Of a stretch of 64,000 nucleotides of DNA, positions 37,640 to 49,314 are shown in pieces. This DNA is from Pohlia nutans. Taxonomy: Eukaryota > Streptophyta > Bryopsida > Bryales > Mniaceae. The DNA is taken from the NCBI GenBank assembly GCA_022496805.1, contig CM040100.1:26193009-26257008 (forward strand), written 5' to 3'. The notes beneath the pieces were generated by a model. The model ran no database searches, had not been told where the DNA came from, and was given only the letters and a program-made list of their open reading frames with translations. Each line of letters opens with the position of its first letter. The first letter of the stretch is position 1. The position numbers and the translations under genes are program-made.

Positions 37640-39735
37640 CAGTCCCTGAAACCAGCAGTCCAAAAATTGAGTGGATAGAAGGCCCATAAAACAAGTGCCG
37701 GTACCGGCAGTTAAAAAAGAGGTCACGTGAAGACAAAACAAGGCCACAATAAAGCTTGAATCCCCGAGCATTTCCAGACGAATTCCCGCACATTCGTGCA
37801 CCCCAGTACCACAGCAACTCGAGCAGTGCCTAAAACCGGCAGTCCAGATATCGAGTGGAAAGTAAGTGCCGGTACCGACAGTTAATAAAGAAGTCACGTG
37901 AAGATCTCAAATTGCACGAAATGCAGCGCAAGCTTCTCCTAGAAGTTTACCAGAGGCTTCTGTGAGTCGAATGCAATGGCATGAGCCTGTTCACAACGGC
38001 TGCCAAACAAGGAGCTACGTAAGGTGCGGCCATAACCTACCTCGTACTTAGTCAGTAGAACTTGAACAAAACGACAATAAATTCTCTTGGTTGAGAGAGA
38101 TTCTCTTGCTAGATAACCCAACAAAACAAGTGCCGGTACCGGTAGTTGAAAAACAGGATCACGTGAAGTAGGGAGAATCTAGCTTAAATTTTTTGTCAAA
38201 AAAAATAAAAAAAATAACCCACTCACTACACAAGATTAAGAGATTCCGGGACCACAAAAAGAGGGCATTCCTATAAGCATAACATGACACATGTGTGGAC
38301 ACATGGCAATAAAAAAAGAAATACCGGAATGCCGTAGAGTATAGTACAAAGACAAAAATACTGATATACCCGCTCCAGCTCATGGCTTTTGCATGCATGA
38401 TGGCGGCTGGGCTCCATTCCCCATACAAAACGAGCTAGCCAATAGTCCAGAGATCAAGAAACCCCGCAAGAGCGCTAGAGCTATCACATGACGAGAGCTT
38501 CACCGTGTAAGATTGCTAAACACTTGTGCACGCCGCGGCTCATGGACCAACTACGATTGCTGCACTACGTCCCCTCGAAGCTGCTGCTGCTGGTCTGCGA
38601 GTCTAGACTGTCTTGACGACGTATCATTTCTAAACCCATTTTGGCCAGTTTGAATGTTGAAGTTCTCAAATTTGAGAATCAGAAGCTAGCACGGGCTCAA
38701 TTAATATAGTGTATCAGCACTGAGTCTCAGTACTCTAAAATGCGAACACTGAACTATCAACAATCTAAAAGAATCAACACAAGAAGTAAAGCACGTGCTC
38801 AACCTTTCGGAGAGCAAAGTTACAAAAAGTGAGAATGAAACGTTGGGAAGGTGCAGAATGCAGTCTTTATTCAACACGTTGGCATCATACCGATCGACAT
38901 GTAGAATTATGTCAAGAAATATCGTACCAGGAATATATGAACCACCCAAAACGTGATTCAAGAGAGTTGAGTTCTCGCTCAGACGTGACAGGCCGCCGCA
39001 CGGTGTTGAGAACACGGAGCGAGATTCAAGAGAGCTGAGTTCAATCAGAACGTGATTCAAGAGAGTTGATACTCGTTTTTCAAGAGAGCTGAGTTCATAT
39101 CGACATATTCATTGAGCAAGAATTCCGGATCTGAGAGGACTAATTCGAATCAGAGAGTGCATTACAAGAAATTCGAGGACTAAGTCGCAGTGAAAAACAA
39201 GTGCCGGTACCGGCAGTGCAAAATCGAGGTCATGTGAATTGCGAAGATGGAGATCACACTATCATCTAGGGTTGTGCCGGTACCGGCTGTACAAGAGACC
39301 CCAGCCAGCCAACGATGCAAGAATTCTGAATCCAGAAATTGGAGATTTTCAATCTAGAAAACAGGGACACGGAGATTCTTGATCCAGAATCTCGATCCAG
39401 AATTCTTGACCCGGAATTGCATGCCGCGCTGGATTCCGGTCAAACAGGAGATTTTTTATCCCGAAAACAGGGACTGTCTCGACACACAACTGGCAATCAG
39501 ATCTCGACACAAAATACTTGTGTCTGACTAGCCTCACAGTCACTTCATGCTTATCCTTGCTGAAACGAAAATCCTCTCTAGCAACTCACCATAGACTAGT
39601 TGTGTATCCAAACCTTGTTCTCGTTAGAGCGAAATCAAAGAGAGCAAAACTAGTGCCAGTACCGGCAGTGCAGAATCAAGGTGTTGTGAGATCAAGAACG
39701 AGTTCGACGAGAGCAGTGCCGGTACCGGCAGTACT
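37640..39735. repeat. Interspersed palindrome cluster TGCCGGTACCGGCA
   Basis: The 14 bp palindrome, perfect or with one or two changes, occurs at 37696, 37867, 38131, 39202, 39275, 39654 and 39717. At the first three a similar 45 bp context follows, ending GTCACGTGAAG about 20 bp later (TCACGTGA is itself a palindrome). At 39202 it is GTCATGTGAA. Around 37645-37735 and 37820-37905 a larger 90 bp segment is duplicated. The cluster lies upstream of the 28.6-37.4 kb ParB-like gene. Confidence 0.92.
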
Positions 39736-40030
39736 CATGGGGGGCAGCTCATGCGTTTCACAAGGACACTTAGGCGCAAGGACACGGCTCAGATTGGAAG
39801 CTCGGGTGCTCAGATTGGATGCTTAAATTAAGTTTGTCATCGTCACTAGCGTGCCAGGCTGCGTGGATCTCATGCGGGGCAAGCTCATGCGTCATCAGAA
39901 GACACTCAAGCGCAGGGACACGGGGAGATGAATCTTTTGCAGTGAACGACGACACAGTGCTCAAATTGGATGCTCGGGTTTCGAGCCACAAAGAATCTCA
40001 TGAATCTAATGCTCACTAAAGCCGTAAGAA
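38940..40030. repeat. Short direct repeats: ATTCAAGAGAG, GATCCAGAAT, and a duplicated segment
   Basis: ATTCAAGAGAGTTGAGTTC-like words recur at 38950, 39014, 39056 and 39078. GATCCAGAAT-like words recur through 39320-39415. A segment with AGCTCATGCGT and ggacacgg at 39745-39830 is repeated at 39880-39985. No gene is recognised in this interval. Confidence 0.7.
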
Positions 40031-40311
40031 TCACATGAATCTAATGCATTTCGTTGCCCAAAGTTGACCATGTGTCCGTTTCTTCATGCAATTTACTGCA
40101 AGTTTCAGAATTACTGATTAGGAGTACAGAAGATTTGAAGGAGTACTGATGTGAACAAAGATATTAATTTGCAGACGTTACCCTTCTTATAATTTAATTC
40201 AAGGTAACTCAAGTCTTTTACTATAATTTTTAAATTTAAAATCCTTTGCGTGAGAAATTCAAATAAACTAAATACAAGGTAAAGTGGAGGTCCATACAAG
40301 GTAAGGTAAAA

Positions 40312-40407
40312 AATTTCAATAAACTGTAATGAAATTAGAATAACATGCCCAATGAGGTGGTATGGTTTTGATTATTTGAATCTACCTATTTTGGAAAATC
40401 ATGTTTA
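40312..40407 (+). repeat. Inverted homologue of 54565-54660
   Basis: This stretch (aataacatgcccaatgaggtggtatgg ... ctattttggaaaatcatgttt) matches the reverse complement of 54565-54660 at most positions. The two copies flank the retrotransposon region in opposite orientation. The common sequence is probably a fragment of a dispersed element. Confidence 0.75.
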
Positions 40408-40937
40408 TGAGCACTTTGACCGTTGCCGGCCAAAATGTCATATTGTCCGGCCGAGTGGTGGGTGTGTCAAACATACAAGCAATGGACTCCTTTTCTACTT
40501 GGGCGTTTGTGTGGAAATTTTCTAAGTTAAAATGGTGAAACATGGTAAAAAGTGGCCAAAATGAGTGAATGCCAAGAAATTACAGCACACCTAAAAGGTT
40601 GAATTGAACCATTAACAAGCACCTAAATAACCCCAAGCCTTCCACACATTATCCTAGGCATTTAGTGCCCTAAAATGGGCTTAAATTTGAGATTTAGGCT
40701 CTCTAATTAGGGTTTTTAGACCTAAACCTAAAAATTACAGCACAACTACAAACGATCACAAGGACTACAAACGATCACAAGGACTTCAAACTCCTATGAT
40801 TGGGAGGTTGTTTGATTCTTAAGCCTTGCAAAAACACCCTAAACCTTATAAAGCATTCTTGAACTTTAAACAACACAATTTCAAACAATTAGGGTTTTTT
40901 GGGAAAATTTGGGCAGCGCTTCCGCGTTGTGCCCAAT

Positions 40938-40974
40938 AACCCTAAATTTAAACCCTAAATTTAAACCCTAAATT
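40938..40974. repeat. Three CCCTAAA-containing 13 bp units
   Basis: AACCCTAAATTTA is repeated three times. It contains the plant-type CCCTAAA word but is too short and irregular for a telomere array. The surrounding 40030-41757 has no recognised gene; 41300-41757 is GC-rich and carries an open frame of doubtful meaning. Confidence 0.8.
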
Positions 40975-41757
40975 ACACACAAAAATCCCCAATTGGCCAG
41001 GTGAAAATTGGACAGCGCTTCCGCACTATACCCTTCACCGGACCAATTTCACACAACACACACCACAATGCAATCCCAAAACAACCAAGTACAAGCAAAT
41101 CACAACAATATGGAAATAATAAAGAGATACACACAAATATTTTTTAGGCAACTAAAGTCACCAATTAATAATCAAACAAGTTCTTCCTAATGATCTACTC
41201 ATCCATCAATGCCTAAATTCTAACAAAACAAATTCAAATTGAAAATAGGGAGGTGGGAAAACGTCCCCTCCGTAATGTCACACTGTAAAATTCCATAATA
41301 TCACGTTGAAGCAGGGGTCTGGACCATGATCGAGGCTGGCTTCGGCTTCTACACCCTTGACACCGCCGCTGTTGCTCCTCGTCGCCGCTGCTGCCGAATG
41401 CGCCCTGTTCTTTTGTCGCTGGCTACGCGATCACGGACTGCCGAATTGAGTCGCCTTCGTCTTGGCCGCTCCTCCGATCTCCCTGCTCTGTCTTGCAGTT
41501 GCGCTCTGGCCTCTGTCGCTGCTGGGATCCTATGCTCCCCTGTGGTCGTCCTCGCTCGGACTGCTGCAGATGTCCCCAACTCGGTCGCCGCGCAGTATTT
41601 GTTGATTCACGATTCCGCCTTGCTTGCTGTCGATGCTGCGCCGATAGAGCCCAAGTTGTTGCTCTACAACATAAATTAACGAACTCAAAGGAGCTCGAAG
41701 CGCAGAAGGTACACAGCGATGATGAGCGTCATGCCCGGCTCTCCCCGTGCACGCCCT

Positions 41758-42300
41758 TGTTAATCGAATATTTGGTAGATATTCCCTTAGGCTAAGTCTA
41801 GGCTAGTCTATACCCAGCATGTATAGACCCGGCAGGTGATACTGAGTAGTACAGGCTGGTACAGACTGGTCGACCCGACTTTTCCAGTCGACCAGTCTGA
41901 CACATTGTCAGACCAGTCTCCTATATGTACTTTCCCTCTCGTTGTGAGAGGGGTTGCTATATATTCTGTACATCTTTTTGGCAGCCTCAGTTGTACTTCG
42001 TTCTTGTCTTAACTCTTCTTGTGCGCACTAGTATGTTAGACTACTGCTGTTAGACTACTGCTGTTTCTTGCTCTTGTATCGCTCTTTGTAGTTGTATCTT
42101 GATTAGTTGCAGTAGTCTGTGGGTATGCAGGGGTCGACTCTCTAGCATACTGGTGCTTTTTCCTATTCGACAGTACGTTCTCCTTTGTAGAAACCTCTTA
42201 CTACTCCCCTCAATCTCTAGCGACCAGTCTAGTGGAGAGTAGTCTTGTGAGGAGTAGTCTCATTCGTTTAAGGTCGGTTCCTAGAAAAACTCCCTTAACA
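41758..42300 (+). repeat. 5' LTR
   Basis: 543 bp, starting TGTTAATCGAATATTTGG and ending CTCCCTTAACA. It differs from the 3' LTR by T/C at its seventh base, by tatatattctg against tatacattctg, and by gtacttcg against gtaattcg. The sequence directly after it, tttggcgactatgc, is in primer-binding-site position, but I cannot name the matching tRNA. Confidence 0.96.
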
Positions 42301-42707
42301 TTTGGCGACTATGCAAAGTTCAGCTCAGAAACCAGCCTTCCTGTACGTCTAGCCAGTAGTCAGTCCGGTCGGCTATCGCTAGACGCTTTTTACGTCCCTG
42401 GGAAACAGCAGTAATCTGCTTCCTACAAAAAAATTGAGCAGTTCTAAGCAAGCTACAAGGTACGGTTACATCCAAAAAACGCCTCAAAGATCCATATGTG
42501 ACAGTCGGCCAACGTAAGGATCAGTCGATAATGTTTCTGACCAGGAATCTGTAAGAGCAGTCTGTGGAAGAGGTTTACGGTACCAAAAGTGCAACCGACT
42601 AAACCCACACAAAAGGCTAGCTAACCAGATCTCAGAACCCGACTCCCACAAATCCAGATCTAGATCCAGATTCAGATCTAGATCTAAAAAACTGCCACGT
42701 CATTACT

Positions 42708-45198
42708 ATGACAGGACCGCGTACACGTGCCACCGGCTCACCCTTGCCACTCGAACTGACTACCGACCAGCTTACTAACCCCCGTTTTTACAGAGAATGG
42801 AGAAATTTGCAGTCGGAAATGAGTCCACCAGCAGTAGTACGAAATACTTCCCAGGAAATGGACACCCGACCGATATACGACACGAGGCGGCAAGTCGCAC
42901 CATTGACCTCTACCGACCCGTCACTACAACACTACCGGGAATTCACACAAGGAATGATGGATAACCCAGAAGGTGCCATCTTCCATGAGACTTCCGTACC
43001 AATGGGACGCGGAATTGCGAATCTCCCGACCCGACCCCTGGAGATACCACCGACTAGGTATACCTCGACCCAACATTATACCCACCCGACTGTGGCGCTA
43101 CTCCAACCCGCCTTCTCCACGTCGAGTCCCACAAGAGCCACTGGACCTACCGGAACGACCAGCCAGTGCGCGTCACAGACTGGTATTGTACACGACTGAC
43201 CCTACTATCATTTCTCATCAACGGCAGGTAGAGATTAACCAATTACGTCGTAGTCGGGAAGAATTAGACTCCCGACTTGCATGTCTCTTATCAAACCACG
43301 ACCCGACTTTAGAACAAGGCTACTTGGAGTCTCAGCCCAGTCGACCGGACCAGTTACCTTCATTTTACCAAGAACATAGTTCGCCTGGTCAAATGAATAG
43401 TCGACCAGAGACACCTGTACCCGAAAATCAGTACCCGACTAACCCAGACGACTTTGAGACCGACTTAGCCATGAGGATTAGAGAAATCTTTCACTCTAAC
43501 CGAGGCGATGACCTAGTAACATCTCGACCCATACTACCGACTATTCGGACTCACACTCATGAGCCGAATATTCTGATCCTAGACCAGTCGACACCAAGAA
43601 CTACGACTCCTCGAGTATCAACACCCAGAACTGGTCTTACCCCTAGTTATCAAAGCCAGCCCACACTAGGCATTCCCATTCACCAAGACCATCCATCTTT
43701 TATACAGGCCCAACCTATGCCTTTACCACAGCCCACTTATAGTCGACCGATAGTCCCCCAGCCTCAAATCCTACCGACCGCCCAGCAGTACCGACCCACA
43801 CTACCCTTATGTGCATCTTGTGGTTCGTACGGTCACTACACTGACCAATGCGCGATATACAACCCCCGGTCGATACTATACTCGACTTCTGCAGTACATA
43901 TACCACCTCTACCTTCCTACCCGACAGCAGCAGCCCCATCTCGAACGACTGCTCGTAAGCCGGTAGTCATGCCTACCTTCAAGGAAGGTAAGTGTGCCAT
44001 AACTCATGTAAATCGATTTCTCAATGGACTTACTTTGAATGGCGAAACAGATGAGGTGATTACTATTGCATTATTTGGGAACTCGTTAGTCGATGCCAGT
44101 AACTACAACTGGTTTACTACCCAACGAGCGTCATACCCACACTATGACCTACATTCCATAGTTGATGCCTTCAAACATCGATACCAAGAGATCGACAATG
44201 ACGACCAGGCGTACCTACGCTTCCGAAGTCTTAAACAAGACGCGAAGGAGTCAGTTGACGACTACTACGAGCGGATGATGAAACTGGCTAGCCAGTTTGA
44301 GGTCCATCCGGCTGATAATTTTTTACTAAGCAACTTCCGAGCTGGTTTGTTGAAGTATTTGTAGGTAGCCACAGTCGGACTGTCCAGATCGACACTAGCC
44401 CAGGCCAAGAAGTTGGCCAAGCTAGCAGAAAGTGGACTACCCAAAGAACCCGACTGGACTAGTACTACCGATCGCGCTGGAAATACCAAGAAGGTATTCT
44501 GCACCAGATGCAAAAAGACCGGCCATACCAAACGCGATTGCTGGCTCAACCCGGTGAGCGAGATTGGCAAAAGGCGTGCAGCGGCAAACACGACAGTCCC
44601 GGTAGCAGCAGCCACACCAGTGTCGACTACACCTGAATCGAGAGGTCGACCGCCTAGAGATGGCACACCTCGACGCCTATTCCCATGCTCTCTCTGCAAA
44701 ACCCTCGACCATCCGACCCACATGTGTCCCATGCTCAAGGATCCGAAGGTGGTCAAATTCCTTAGCCAACAGGTAGAGAACAAGCCCAATCCGTCTTCAG
44801 TCATCATCGAAGAACTACCGAACACTACGGTTGGCGTCCTGACGGTCGCAGCGATTACCCAAAGCCAGTCGACCTCAGAGCAGTCGACTGCTTACGAACC
44901 TCCGGAGACGACCAACTGGACCACCCAGGAACTACTCCGTGATCAAATGATGCAGGAAGTTCGCCAACTCCAAGTCGAGTTGGAAAATACGCCTTGCACT
45001 AAAGACCCAAAGTCGATTGAGGGCTCACCCTCACTCGACTGGGACGCGGATGCATTACCGCAGCAAACGATCACCCCTGGAAAGGAGTCAACCCAACCAA
45101 CTTCAGCCACGGTCGACCAGGACAACATCGCATTCGGTACTATCCAGCAGCAGATCCTTGATCAGCTACAGGACTGCAAACTGCAGGTCTCAATCTGA
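42708..45198 (+). CDS. gag: gag of the gypsy element (frame interrupted)
   Basis: This encodes the capsid/nucleocapsid polyprotein. A start at 42708 gives a Pro/Thr-rich leader in one frame; the main frame continues from about 43190 after a one-base shift. A retrotransposon gag core lies at about 43960-44370 (FKEGKCAITHVNRFLNGLTL, LRFRSLKQDAKESVDDYYER). TAG at 44362-44364 interrupts it, and the same frame resumes with LAQAKKLAKLAESG. Three CCHC knuckles are visible: CASCGSYGHYTDQC (43816), CTRCKKTGHTKRDC (44502) and CSLCKTLDHPTHMC (44689). TGA at 45196-45198 separates it from pol in the same frame. These stops may be read through or be mutations (CAG and CGA are plausible ancestors). Confidence 0.85.
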
Positions 45199-48100
45199 GA
45201 GTTACTACAGCTATCTCCGACTCTCAACACTCTCGTTAGGGACCGTCTAACTCATCCCGGACAAGGGTCGACTACCGAGTCACGATGCTCAACTACGGAG
45301 GATGTAACAATAGCTGCTACAGCCGTGATCGACAAACATATGCCGGAAATCTCGGTCTCAGTGAGCAAGAACATGGTGGACGACGTTCTAATTGATGGCG
45401 GATCCGGAGTCAATGTGATCACCGAAGACGAACGCTGGCGACTAGGACTCTCCAAGCCCTCTCCCGCGCCTTTCAACCTCAAGATGGCCAACGGCACCAT
45501 AGCAAGGCCCAAAGGATTGATAAGGGACGTGAAAATTCATATTCACGGCATTCCCTACATCGTTACCCTTATCGTCATCGACTGTTCGACAGTCAAGTCG
45601 GACTACCGATTACTACTCGGTCGACCATGGCTCCGACACGCCAAAGTCATACACGACTGGGGCAACAATGAGGTTCAGATTATGGGCAACGGTATCGTCA
45701 AGACCGTCAAGATCAATCGACAATTAGGATACGAGGCGGTTACACCACATGCACTCGTTTGCTACAACTTCGCCGAAGGTATCACAGACGAGGAAGAGGA
45801 AATCTTGATGGCCTCCAACCCGACCCTTCACACAGTGGGAACAATCGACTGGCATTTCATAGCTACAGAGTCGACAGCCGACCAGACTAGAGTCGACTCG
45901 ACTACTGCATTTCCTACAAGTACTCAACAGAATATCCAACATACGCCGGGTACGATGTTGGTGGACGAAACACCCATACAAGACAAGCTGCGTTTCATGG
46001 ACATCGCCCATTGGAACCACAATGAGGAGGATCGACTCGACCAGGTCAATGTCGGTACCTCTACCGACCCGAAGCTGTTGAAGTTAAACGCCAACCTGAG
46101 CCCTAGCCTCAGAGCCAGCGCCGAAACCCTGTTTAAGGAGTTCATCGATATCTTTGCCTTTTCTTACGAAGATTTGCGAGGCATACCGGAACACATAGCG
46201 ACTCACCGAATCGAGCTCGACCCGACTATCTCCCCCAGCCACCATGCACGCTACCGCATGAACCCGAATTATGCGCAAGCCGTTAAAGACGACCTAGAAC
46301 GACTCTTAAAGGCAGGATTCATAGCACCAGTCGACCAGGCTACATGGCTATCACCCATAGTCGTGGTTCCCAAAAAGAATGGGAAACTCCGCATATGTGT
46401 TGATTTCCGTCGACTGAATGCGGCCACCAAGAAAGATCCGTACCCCCTCCCGTTCACGGACGAGGTACTCGACGCAGTTATAGGCTATGAAGCCTATTCC
46501 TTCATCGACTGCTTCTCAGGCTACCACCAGGTACTGATCCACCCGACCGACCGACCAAAGACTGCTTTCATTACGGAATGGGGTGCGTATGTATGGGTTG
46601 TTATGCCATTCGGATTGAAGAATGCCCCGCCCACCTACCAACGCATCGTCAATCAGATCTTCAAAGACTACTTGGGAGATTTCATGAAGCTGTTCTTAGA
46701 CGATTTCAGTGTCTACAGCAACATCGACTCCCATCTACCAAAACTCAGACTAGTCTTCGACCGATGTCGACAGTACGGGGTAAGCCTCAACCCAGAGAAA
46801 TGTATCTTCTATGTTCCTTCTGGTGTGATTTTAGGCTACATTGTCGGTAGAGAAGGCAATTTTCCATATTCGAAGAAGATCCAGGCCCTAGTCGACATGC
46901 CGACCCCGAAGGACGTTAAGGCGATTCAGACGTTCAACGGACTAGCCCAGTTCAACCGATGCTTCATCAAAAACTATGCTGCCATTATGGAACCCATCAC
47001 CAAGCTGACTAGGAAAGGCGAAACGTTCGAATGGACACCAGCTTGTGAGATAGCGTATCAGACTATCAAGGCCCGATACCAGACTGCATCGATTCTGATT
47101 GGGGTCGACTGGTCCCTGGACTTCCACATCCACACGGACGCATCCGACATAGGAGTCGGCGCCATGTTGGCACAGAACCCGACTGGCCATATCGACCAGC
47201 CGATAGCCTATGCTTCCCGACTACTCAACAAAGCGGAGAAGAACTATACAACAACCGAGAAGGAAGCACTCGTGATGGTTTACGCCATCAACAAATTCCG
47301 ACATTACCTACTCGGTAACAAATTCACTTTCTATGTCGACCACTTGGCACTCCAGTACCTGATCAACAAACCACAGGTATCGGGTCGACTGGCACGCTGG
47401 CTACTACTTTTTCTCGAATTCGATTTAACCGTGGTTTATAAACCAGGTAAAACACATGGAGTTGCCGACGTATTATCACGAAATGAGGGGGCAGAACCAG
47501 CAATAGGCGTACCCGATCAGTCAGTCGACGCCCAGCTTTTTTCTACTGAACCCGACTGGCTACACCCGATAGTCGACTACTTGACTACCAGGACCTTTCC
47601 AACTCACATGACGAAGGAAGCTCGCAAGCGCATAGCTCATAAAGTTATTCCGTACCAAATACTCGACGGCCAACTATACCGACTCGGCAAGGACCACCAA
47701 CTTCGCCAGGTCCTAACCGGTAGCCAGCCTACCACCATCCTCCAAGAACTACACAAGGGCAATGCAGGAGGCCATTTTTCGCATGACATCACTGTGAGAA
47801 AGATACTAGACGCTGGATACTGGTGGCCGACTTTACACCAAGATACTGTTCGGTACTGCCAGACGTGTCATGAATGCCAGATGACAGGCGGCCTCCCTAA
47901 GACAGTCTCCTCAAAGCTCGTCACCCAACTACCAGCCGAACCATTCATGAAATGGGGACTCGACTTCATTGGCCCAGTCAAGAAGACCCGACATACAGCC
48001 TGTCGATACATTTTGGTGGCTACCGACTATGCCACCAAGTGGGTCGAGGCTAGAGCTCTCCGTGGAAACACCGCCCAGGAGACCACACAGTTTCTGTACG

Positions 48101-49278
48101 AAACAATCCTTACCCGGTTTGGATGCCCACTTCACCTAGTCAGCGACCAAGGTACCCATTTCATCAACAGCACAATTCGCAACCTTACCGACCACTTTTT
48201 ACTCCAACACACGACGTCCACGACATACTACCCGCAAAGCAACGGCCAAGCAGAGTCGACCAACAAGGTCATAGTCAAGATGCTCCAGAAACTAGTCAAC
48301 GAAAATCGGACCGACTGGGATCTACAGCTCCATACTGTCCTCTTCGCGTACCGGACAGCATACAAGGTCGTCACGGGTCACACACCATTCCAGTTAGTCT
48401 ATGGACTGACACCATTGATGCCTACCGAGTACATCATCCCGACCCAACGGTCGACAACGGCTACCGACTTCACTCCCCGGAGAGTACTCGCAGCCCGCGT
48501 CACCGACCTGGAGAAACTTGACAAGACCCGACTGATAGCAGCCATAAACCATGGCACCGAACAATGGAACCGAGCACAGTGGGCCCAGAACAGAGGCCAG
48601 TCGACTGTATACAATGTAGGCGACTACGTCCTTTGGCATCCGAAAGGTACGAATGTCCATGCTGGTAAATTGCGCAGCAAATGGTTCGGCCCCTATCGAG
48701 TGCAGTATACGCTCCCCAACAACACTGTTCTTCTAGTCAGCCTTCAGTATTTTGACCCCGACCCGGTAATAGTCAACATCAACAAACTCAAACCCTACCG
48801 AGTCCTCGAAGATCATATCTCAGCCGACTTGTCTAGCCCACTCACTAGCAAATCCGAGATCCGGTCAACACTAGACCAGAATGAAGACGAACCAAATCAA
48901 CACCAGTCCACCCATCTAGCCATAGTATCCGTCAGCCTACTCGACTGGGCGACCCGACTAGTCGGCCTGGTTGGTCAACCCGACCGGTCAACCCGACTAG
49001 TCAATTTGACTAGTCAACACGACTGGTCGACCCAGTTGGTCAACCCGACCGGTCAAACCCTAGTACAACCGCCACATTTATGGCTGCCGTCCCAACCTAT
49101 CCCATCAGTCTTGAATTCTAAGCCGGTTGCTCAAGTATGTAACACCATGGCCACTGCCCTCTTCTCCCCTCTTGCTCCTTCCGCTTTCTACGCAGCTCCT
49201 CCTCCTTCCGACCGCTATGCCGCAGCTCTAGCCTTATGCATCCTTAGCAAACGTTCTAGGAAACCGAGAGTAGTCTGA
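45199..49278 (+). CDS. pol: pol of the gypsy element
   Basis: One open frame (first ATG 45325, 1317 codons; open back to the TGA at 45196). Protease: VLIDGGSGVNVI, the plant-type active site, near residue 24. Reverse transcriptase: WLSPIVVVPKKNGKLRICVD near residue 340 and catalytic KLFLDDFSVYSN near 457. RNase H: HIHTDASDIGVGAMLA near 602. Integrase: zinc-binding H-H-C-C (HKGNAGGHFSH to CQTCHEC, near 812-850) and catalytic D, D, E in GLDFIGP (879), VSDQGTHF (940) and GQAEST (975). A GPYRV/KLKPYR segment follows. The last 130 residues, rich in repeated D-W-x-T-R-L-V units (48940-49060), are not a chromodomain. F-L-D-D-F in place of Y-V/A-D-D is seen in several plant gypsy lineages. Confidence 0.93.
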   Translation, partial: ELLQLSPTLNTLVRDRLTHPGQGSTTESRCSTTEDVTIAATAVIDKHMPEISVSVSKNMVDDVLIDGGSGVNVITEDERWRLGLSKPSPAPFNLKMANGTIARPKGLIRDVKIHIHGIPYIVTLIVIDCSTVKSDYRLLLGRPWLRHAKVIHDWGNNEVQIMGNGIVKTVKINRQLGYEAVTPHALVCYNFAEGITDEEEEILMASNPTLHTVGTIDWHFIATESTADQTRVDSTTAFPTSTQQNIQHTPGTMLVDETPIQDKLRFMDIAHWNHNEEDRLDQVNVGTSTDPKLLKLNANLSPSLRASAETLFKEFIDIFAFSYEDLRGIPEHIATHRIELDPTISPSHHARYRMNPNYAQAVKDDLERLLKAGFIAPVDQATWLSPIVVVPKKNGKLRICVDFRRLNAATKKDPYPLPFTDEVLDAVIGYEAYSFIDCFSGYHQVLIHPTDRPKTAFITEWGAYVWVVMPFGLKNAPPTYQRIVNQIFKDYLGDFMKLFLDDFSVYSNIDSHLPKLRLVFDRCRQYGVSLNPEKCIFYVPSGVILGYIVGREGNFPYSKKIQALVDMPTPKDVKAIQTFNGLAQFNRCFIKNYAAIMEPITKLTRKGETFEWTPACEIAYQTIKARYQTASILIGVDWSLDFHIHTDASDIGVGAMLAQNPTGHIDQPIAYASRLLNKAEKNYTTTEKEALVMVYAINKFRHYLLGNKFTFYVDHLALQYLINKPQVSGRLARWLLLFLEFDLTVVYKPGKTHGVADVLSRNEGAEPAIGVPDQSVDAQLFSTEPDWLHPIVDYLTTRTFPTHMTKEARKRIAHKVIPYQILDGQLYRLGKDHQLRQVLTGSQPTTILQELHKGNAGGHFSHDITVRKILDAGYWWPTLHQDTVRYCQTCHECQMTGGLPKTVSSKLVTQLPAEPFMKWGLDFIGPVKKTRHTACRYILVATDYATKWVEARALRGNTAQETTQFLYETILTRFGCPLHLVSDQGTHFINSTIRNLTDHFLLQHTTSTTYYPQSNGQAESTNKVIVKMLQKLVNENRTDWDLQLHTVLFAYRTAYKVVTGHTPFQLVYGLTPLMPTEYIIPTQRSTTATDFTPRRVLAARVTDLEKLDKTRLIAAINHGTEQWNRAQWAQNRGQSTVYNVGDYVLWHPKGTNVHAGKLRSKWFGPYRVQYTLPNNTVLLVSLQYFDPDPVIVNINKLKPYRVLEDHISADLSSPLTSKSEIRSTLDQNEDEPNQHQSTHLAIVSVSLLDWATRLVGLVGQPDRSTRLVNLTSQHDWSTQLVNPTGQTLVQPPHLWLPSQPIPSVLNSKPVAQVCNTMATALFSPLAPSAFYAAPPPSDRYAAALALCILSKRSRKPRVV

Positions 49279-49314
49279 CAGCGTTGACTAGCCAAGAGAG
49301 CTCGTAGCCCGACC

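Noticed and set aside
38701..39060. Minus-strand 119-codon open frame
   Set aside because: Overlaps short direct repeats; sequence looks unlike any family and the reading frame adds nothing to neighbouring genes.
40938..40974. Telomere or interstitial telomere array
   Set aside because: Only three 13 bp units with CCCTAAA separated by attta; a similar single tract at 851-867 is also too short.
41326..41679. 117-codon open frame in the GC-rich flank of the retrotransposon
   Set aside because: Arg/Ala/Ser/Leu-rich with no motif, and matched by long open frames on the other strand; composition explains it.
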